The notes beneath the pieces were generated by a model, which saw nothing but the letters and a program-made list of their open reading frames with translations, was not told where the DNA came from and ran no database searches. A program made the position numbers and the translations under genes. 64,000 bases of DNA from Apricaphanius iberus. Its lineage: Eukaryota > Chordata > Actinopteri > Cyprinodontiformes > Aphaniidae. Shown piece by piece: positions 57,284 through 64,000 of the stretch; positions within the stretch are counted from its first letter, which is position 1, and each line of letters starts with the position of its first letter. The stretch covers positions 7,810,001-7,874,000 of the forward strand of contig JAPXFQ010001662.1 in the NCBI GenBank assembly GCA_028564705.1. The letters are read 5' to 3'.

Positions 57284-58860
57284 GTAAAAACAAAAAAAAG
57301 CACCCTTACGTTTTACTGATGAGAGGCTAGAGAAAGACGTTTTGGGCGACACTGAGCTCGGTGTTTAATTCAAAGGGCTGATACACAAATTTAAATGACT
57401 AGAATAACAAATCCGCTCCAGCTGGACGTATTAAATGCGTGGAAAAGTAAATCCCGATCGGTGTTACGGCTAACCATGTCCCCTGTCAAGACCCGGTGTG
57501 ATAGATTAATCGGTGGTGGCAGCTGGTAGAGGCTGATGTTTCTGTGGGCGGGGTGTTTTAGGACCCCTACACCGAACCAGGAAATAAACAATTAAATACA
57601 GTCGGATTCCTCACGACATCTTCAACCATTTTAATAATAGCTAAACAGACAGATATTGTATCACTAAAATTCCCTTTTAAAAATAAGATCTGCCAAACCG
57701 CTGAAAGAGCTGGGAAATTATGCAGAAACTTGACTCGATTGTATATATTTTTTTCGGAGCCTGAACTTCGTCTGATAGAAAGATCGGAAAAGATCGTAAA
57801 GTGCGATAAAACAAACCCGAAAAGCACGGATTTATCCATGAAAGATGACAGAAACGTTAAAGAGCCCTGGGGAATAGAATAAAATTGAAGAAGAACGACT
57901 GGATTTGTTTATTTCTCCCTCGTATTGTATGATATTGTAAATGTCTTATCATGAGGCGGATATGCTCTAAAAAAATTTAAATTAATATATAGGCCTATAT
58001 TTATATAATTTCTTACAGTTCAGAGGAAACTAATGAATATCAGGGTCTCTTTGAGAACAAGAATTAACATTCCTGGTAGATTTTCTTTTTTCGTCTTTGT
58101 TGTAGAATAACCACAAAATGGATTAAAAAAAAATAAGTATTGTGATTTTAAGAACAAATGAATGTTTAGGCCGGGGCTGAACTTGACTTAACTCAATGAA
58201 ATTAAGAGAGTATTTAGAAATTTATTAGAAAATATTTAGAAAATAAAGTTGCGATTTTGAAAGGGTGAAATGTTAAAAACTGCTGTTTCCACGTCTCTTT
58301 TCTGCATGTTGTTTATCATCATTTAAAAAAAAGGGAGAGTTTCTGTATTTTAAACTTAGTAACTAATTTAAAAAGGACATGGCTGCCAAAACTTTCTGTA
58401 GAAGATTAATAACCATCTTATTTTTAACATAATTCTTCTTGTAATTTCACTTCAAACATTGTCCCTCATTGTTCTTTTCTAATTGACCGTAATAGAGACA
58501 ACGCTGAATAAAAAAAAAAGTACAGGCCCACTACAGAATCGTGACAATGTTAGCATAAACTCACTGTCACAAGTTAATCTGTGGTTGTCTCTCAAAGCGC
58601 AGAGAGCTGTAGGTTAGTACGAAACCAAATACAGGTAGATTCCGTTTGCAGGTGTCGGTGAGGATGACTGAATGAATAGTGAGTGTAGCTTAATGTCAAA
58701 CCAGAGAAGGGTGGTTCGAGTTGGGGCATTTCTTTGTAAGCCTGAATTTTTAGAATCTGTTTGTTATATGGACGATAAAATGCACTGAATAGTCACTTGC
58801 TGCAAAGATTTTGGAGATAATTTTATTTAATCAGGTTTGGAAGTGGTTATGTGGTTCTGG
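57284..58860. other. Possible first intron, AT-rich
   Basis: No exon or clear element is seen between the 57.2-kb first exon and the Tc1 relic. Sequence is AT-rich with short homopolymer runs. Confidence 0.45.
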
Positions 58861-60827
58861 CACTCACTGGTCACTTTATTAGATACACCTTGCTAGTACT
58901 GGGTTGGACCTCCTTTTGCCTTCAGCACTGCCTTAATCCTTTGTGGCATAGATTGAACAATGTACTGGAAACATTCCTCAGAGATTTTGGTCCATATTGA
59001 CATGATAACATCACGCAGTTGCTGCATATTTGTCAGCTGCACATCCACGATGTGAATCTCCCGTTCCACCTCATCCCAAATATGCTCTATTGGATTGAGA
59101 TCTGGTGACTTTGGAGGCCATTTGAGTACAATGAACTCATTATCGTGTTCAAGAAACCAGACTGAGATGATTGGAGCTTTATGACATGGTGCATTAACCT
59201 GCTGGAAGTAGCCATCAGAAGAAGGGTACACTGTGGTCATAAAGGGATGGACACGGTCAGCAACCATACTCATGTAGGCTGTGGCGTTGGAACGATGATC
59301 AGTCGGTACTGAGTAGGGGTGTCACGATCTCGATTTTGTATCCAAATCGATCGCAATTACGTTATGACCTTGCACATCAAATTCCAAAAGAGGATTGTGA
59401 TCACCTCTTGCCATCTTTTTATCCTTTGTCCCACTCAGGACTCCGTAGCAACAGTTAGCAGAAAACCATCTCATCACATAAGAAATAAATCTCACCAGTT
59501 CTTATAACTGATAACATTACCTGGGAACATTATTAACTGCCTGTATCACATCCCCCGTGATCAGATGTCTAGAGAGCACATTAGCTGACGCTAGCAAGTA
59601 GCTAAAGCTCGACCACAGTTGGATAGAAGAAGCAGCGGGAGCGGAGCTAAAGCCGCTCCTTCTACTCTCAAATCACCGGTGAGGAAATTTTGAGATGCCG
59701 GCGAGTTAAGTCCCCATTTGCATTGTAAACAAGAGGACAGCTGTTCGCTGCACTTTGCTCAGTTTGAGTGAATTTGGAGCATTGCGTCCTCACTTGTTTT
59801 TCTGCAGTAACAATAAATTGTCACTAGATGGCAGCAAGCCCTCGTTAGTATTAAACAATGCTGTTACACTTATTGTAAATAAATTATTTGACCATTAATG
59901 CCTAATGTGATACATTACACAAGAACAATAAAAATTGCATCACTTTTGTCTTTTAAAAGAAGATATACTGTACAAAATGTAATGAATAAAACCAATGGTC
60001 GTAGACCAGTCTAAAAATGACAGAGCTTGGTACTGTAAAAGGGAAAATAAATAAATAAGAATCGAATCATGACCCTAAAATTGAAATTCAAATCGAGGAT
60101 TTGGAGAATCATGACACCCCTAGTACTGAGGGGCCCAAAGTGTGCCAAGAAAATGACCCCCCCCCCCCACACCATTACACAACCACCACCAGCCTGAACC
60201 GTTGATACATGGAAGGATGGAGCATTGCTTTCATGCTGTTGATGTCAAATTCTGACCCTACCATCCGAATGTCGCAGCAGAAATCGAGACTCATCAGACC
60301 AGGCAACATTTTTCCAATCTTCTAATGCCTAATTTTGGTGAGCCTGTGTGAATTATAGGCTCAGTTTCCTGTTCTTAGCTGACAGGAGTGGCACCTGGTG
60401 TGGTCTTCTGCTGCTGTAGCCCATCTGCTTCGAGGTTTGACGTGTCGTGCGTTCAGACATGCTCCCATGCATACCTTTTGTTGTAAAGAGTGGATATTTG
60501 AGTTACTGTTGCCTTTCTTTCTGCTCGAACCAGTCTAGCTATTATCCTCTGACCTTGAGGCATTTTTGCACACAGAACTGCTGCTGACCGGATATCTTCC
60601 CTTTTTCGGACCATTCTCTGTAAACCTTGATGATGGTTGTGAGTGAAAATCCTAGTAGATCAGTCACTTAAATTTCCCATTCTGATGCTCGGTTTGAACC
60701 ACAGCAGATCGTCTCGACCACGTCTACGTGCCTAGTTGCATCGAGTTGCCGCCATGTGATTGGCGGATTAGGAATTTGCGTTAACGAGCAGTAGGACTTG
60801 TGTGCGTAATAAAGTGGCCAGTGAGTG
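58861..60827 (-). mobile_element. Tc1-like transposon, interrupted and decayed
   Basis: The inverted ends are cactcactggtcactttatt and its near-complement (aataaagtggccagtgagtg at 60808-60827). The minus strand holds a Tc1-type transposase in pieces. The largest piece (59273-58893) includes SDGYFQQVNAPCHKA and PKSPDLNPIEHIWDEVER. The family has Asp where this copy has Val before NAPCH, so the second catalytic acidic residue is lost. A hAT-like element sits in the middle of the gene. It cannot make a working enzyme. Confidence 0.8.
59314..60122. mobile_element. hAT-like element inside the Tc1 copy, 809 bp
   Basis: Ends are taggggtgtcacgatctcg and the complement of gaatcatgacaccccta, flanked by a perfect 8-bp target duplication gtactgag (59306-59313 and 60123-60130). 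Subterminal sequence is rich in 'aatcga'. It has no transposase. It inserted after the Tc1 copy. Confidence 0.87.
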
Positions 60828-62820
60828 TATATCAGATTGCCTACACTATGTATGAAGCAATGATGAGCAAATGTAATTACATGGCTTCTATTGAGTCAAC
60901 AAGGAATTTGTTTGCAGTATAACACGGGTAGCAGATATACTACCACTGACATGTTTACAGAACATATGGCATTTTGAAATGTGAATTTGTAACAATAAAG
61001 ATTGGAAATAATTAGGCTATGTTAAAAGAGAATCCATTTTTAGCCACTGTTGATTTGGCATTTTTTACATCTGAATTGATCGATTTAAATAGTGAATTGG
61101 CACTTTACTGTTTACTACCTACACCTCATCAGGTAGGTATTCATGAATAATAACTAAGCCTATTGTTTTATGGAGTCCTGAAAATCAAATGGTACCTTGA
61201 TTTGGACATTTTAATCTGAATTATTTTTTCAATACTTACCAAAAGGTTTAATTTCAGGTCATTTTTGACTCTTCAGACTCATTTAAATTTGCACTTTTGC
61301 CCATCATGGTTAAACGAAAGAAGCTGCCTCATTTTTTTAAAAACTTTAATTTTGGGTGTTAACTTTGTTTTGCTAAACCATTCCTCATAACACAGATACA
61401 CATCACCTGCTATGCATAAATCCATTAAGTCTTTAAAGTTAATCAAGCTTAGAGTTAGGAAATATGATGATATGGTTAAAATGATTGCCTAATAATTGTG
61501 CATACAGTGTATTAATGTCATGAAGTAGAGGTTTGGGCCCAGAGCAGGCACAGTGAGAGAAAAAGAGAGTTGTACATGATAACTTCATTCATCAGAATCC
61601 CTCACCTTTCGTCGAAATTTCCCCTCTTTAGTCCAAAATGGGGGATCTATGTGATCCGATGGGAAAGTATTTTGACGTTTGGGTGAATGGGGGGCAGCAG
61701 CGAGTGGCTAGTCTTTATGTGACTGACAGAAGATGGAGTTTCAAATACTTGTTACACCACACTGACTTATTTTAGACTAAATCCCTTGTGATTGTGTGTC
61801 CACAGTTTTCTTTGATTTGAGCTAAGCATTTTCATCTCATGGCGCCTTCTCCAATATATATGATCCACAGTCTAGATGATTTTCTCCCTCTTCATAGATG
61901 ATTTAGAGGTGGCATTTTCCATTGTTTATTACCAGCTTGAAGGCCCTCAACAGGCATGATAGTAACTCATTTACGAATACTTTAAGCTATTCTGAAGGAA
62001 AGCCAACTGAGTCGTCTTACAGCCTACAGCTACAAGATTGTGTCATTTAGGGTTTTTTATTTTATTTCACCTGTTTAAGTCTTATAGCTAGAGACGTCAA
62101 CTGAAGGGAATTGAGGAAGGCTTTAATTAGCGGTTTACTCTCATAGGGCATTTGTGTGTACATGTTTTCACAATAATTATCAGATAAAAAAGAAAAAGTG
62201 TAATTCATGTTTAACCCTTAGTACTCCAGAATCTGGATACAGAGGTTTCACTAGTATTTTTACTCAAGTAGAATTGTAGATATTAGGGTTTTAATAGGCT
62301 TCTGTCGAAGTATGAAGTACTGGATTTAAAAGTACTTAGTGTATAAAAGTAAAAGTAATGTAAGGAAAAAAAAAAAATCACAGACTACCACACCTCTTCC
62401 AAAAACACTTTTACTAAAGGCCATAATGACTAAAATATTGTATAAGAAGGCTAACAATGAAAAATTTGGGATACACTAGGCTACTTGTTTCAACTGCATG
62501 TATGTCCTTTAAATTTAATTTATTTTAGTGCAATACAAATACATTAAAGAACTATATGTGGACTACGGAGCGTCAATACATGTTTCATGATGACTAGTTG
62601 CTTGCAAGTATTGTAATTGTGTCTTATCCTGAGTCTCTACCACTGGCATCTCTGAACTCCCTAACATACATTTGCTTTGTCCAGGCTGGACCGTGAAGTG
62701 GCTCTTGACATGCGTCAGGTGTGTCCTACACACACAGATTCACATTTAATAATGTTGTGTGTAATTATGAATTAGTTTACTTCATTATAACACAAAGATG
62801 ATAACTCAAGATGGATCAGT
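60828..62820. other. Gene-free AT-rich stretch
   Basis: I see no exon, RNA gene or bounded element. The region is uniformly AT-rich. Confidence 0.5.
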
Positions 62821-62824
62821 ATCT

Positions 62825-62945
62825 TCCCCAGGGGTCTGCAATTCCAGTCCTCGAGGTCCCGTGCAGCTTTTAGGTGGTCTCTGCTTCAACAGACCTGAGT
62901 CAAGTAATCAGGTCATTAGCAGGACTCAACACAAAATTCGCAGAA
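62825..62945. mobile_element. Partial miniature element related to 10007-10229
   Basis: 'caggggtctgcaattccag' followed by 'tcctcgaggtcccg' and, further in, 'aggtcattagcagga' resembles one half of the nested element at 10.0 kb. The other end is not found, so it is truncated. Confidence 0.5.
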
Positions 62946-64000
62946 CTTGGGTGTTTTTCGATGTCAAGGCGCCTCGCCTGCTAAGGCAATGCCTCGGTAG
63001 ACGAGACATTGCCTTGCTTATGAGGACACTGTCCTTCCGTGGTCAAAGAAAACGGTTAAATGGAACAGACTTACCTCACGTGACCGCGGCTGCCGGCTTA
63101 CGCGCTCTGTTTATGTCCTGCCCATCGTAGTAGCAAAGTAGTGTAGTAACATTACTTCAGCCGTGGAACTGGAAATGTATAACCAGCATTTTACGTTTTT
63201 TAACTGTGTACATGTAGGTTAATTCAAATGTGTAAGCAAATTAGAACCTGGTAGCTGTCGAAGCTGCAACTACTAAGCAACTAACTAACCATATATATAA
63301 CTGCTTTGGATAAAACAAAAACAAACAATAAAACAAATAAAACAAACGTTTTAGATATATATGATTGCTAAAATTATGACACACTTTAATGGGGGAATTC
63401 ATGGCGGATTCACAGACTCCTCCTCCCCAGCTCTGACGAGGCATGTTCCTAAAAAGGGGCGGGATCTTCACTGTAGACTCTGCCCTCGCGGGGTGTGTAT
63501 GGGCGTGTCGTACGGTCGTAATCGCGCCCATTCTGCTCCCACATCTTTAGCTCTGATGCTAAACTTGGCTAGCTAAGCTAAAGGCTAATAGCCCAATGCC
63601 TGACTGCTGCCGTATCTGCGCTCCTCCGATGGTTCTCCTATTTCTCAAACCTCAAAAGGTAAGAACTAGTAACTTGAAATAATTATAAAAATGTAGTGTT
63701 ACTTTAATTAAAGTCCAACGAAACAGCCTGTCAATCAAAGTCCGGCCCCCTCATTAATTATGCAAGGATTTCAAAAAATTATCTTACGAAAACCAGCCTG
63801 GTGCCTATTTTTTTGACGAGCCCAGCGTTATCTCAGGAAGAATATGTAGCCATAGAAAGTTTTAAAAAAATGGGCACCAGGCATTAAAGTTGCTTTTAAC
63901 GTGTCTAAAGTCCAATGCTTTTCAATGGGGGCCTAGCGGCCAAATGGAGGTACTACAGCAACGGAGGAGCAATGGCGACCTCCATGGTATGCGGTCACAA
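62946..64000. other. Right end of window, possible unannotated exon
   Basis: A GC-richer segment at about 63400-63660 ends in a good donor, aaaag|gtaaga at 63659. An ATG at 63596 would give 21 codons (MPDCCRICAPP...) in phase 0 up to that donor. The Cys spacing is suggestive, but I recognise no domain. The sequence after 63680 has the look of a repeat. It may belong to a gene or element that continues beyond the window. Confidence 0.3.

Overview
The window is from a teleost fish genome. The base composition is AT-rich, the genes are two-exon C2H2 zinc-finger genes of a type common in ray-finned fishes, and most of the rest is fish-type transposable elements: a Rex3-like RTE retrotransposon, L2/Maui-like, R4/Dong-like and Jockey-group LINE pieces, Tc1 and Harbinger relics, and many short hAT-like elements with 8-bp target duplications. 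Nothing points to a bacterium, plasmid or virus.

Host genes: all recognisable host genes are C2H2 zinc-finger (ZNF) genes on the + strand, which makes this a tandem ZNF cluster. Four large finger exons are present: A (4622-6030, 10 fingers), B (14491-15338, 5 fingers), C (25513-27488, 18 good fingers plus one degenerate) and D (43801-49001, 15 fingers, a pseudogene). Each starts at a clear AG acceptor and each acceptor is phase 1. Each finger exon opens with an acidic linker rich in IKEE/LKQE-type tetrapeptides and ends with the finger array. Short first exons related to one another lie at 13381-13489 (with ATG), 17250-17313 (late ATG), about 31.0-31.2 kb (relic), about 34.8-35.0 kb (no ATG, frameshifted), 36525-36616 (ATG, then broken by transposons) and 57220-57283 (late ATG). 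B and C can be joined in frame to their first exons. The first exon of A is not found and may lie upstream of the window. The first exon at 57.2 kb has no finger exon downstream within the window.

Mobile DNA, left to right: old repeats and a TIR element (1-1.9 kb); an 868-bp inverted-repeat element (6.16-7.03 kb) next to a 501-bp hAT-like element (7.08-7.58 kb); a 1.38-kb hAT relic with a small BED-finger reading frame and a nested 223-bp element (9.95-11.34 kb); an L2-like fragment (12.0-12.4 kb); a repeat-filled 8.2-kb intron of gene C containing an R4/Dong-like LINE relic, a Tc1 relic and a 1.1-kb hAT element; a 0.93-kb palindromic foldback element (33.12-34.05 kb); two hAT-like elements 25 bp apart, one carrying a LINE fragment, just behind the 36.5-kb first exon; a TIR element with an internal about 175-bp satellite (38.9-39.8 kb); and a GC-rich block (41.73-42.42 kb).

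The most striking feature is a full-length, apparently intact Rex3-like retrotransposon (45171-48625; one 1059-codon frame with endonuclease and reverse transcriptase). It sits inside the finger array of pseudogene D and is bounded by a perfect 17-bp target-site duplication, which suggests a young insertion. From 49 to 64 kb there is a long microsatellite, a Harbinger MYB-like gene relic, an L2-like RT fragment, the orphan first exon at 57.2 kb and a Tc1 relic interrupted by an 809-bp hAT-like element.
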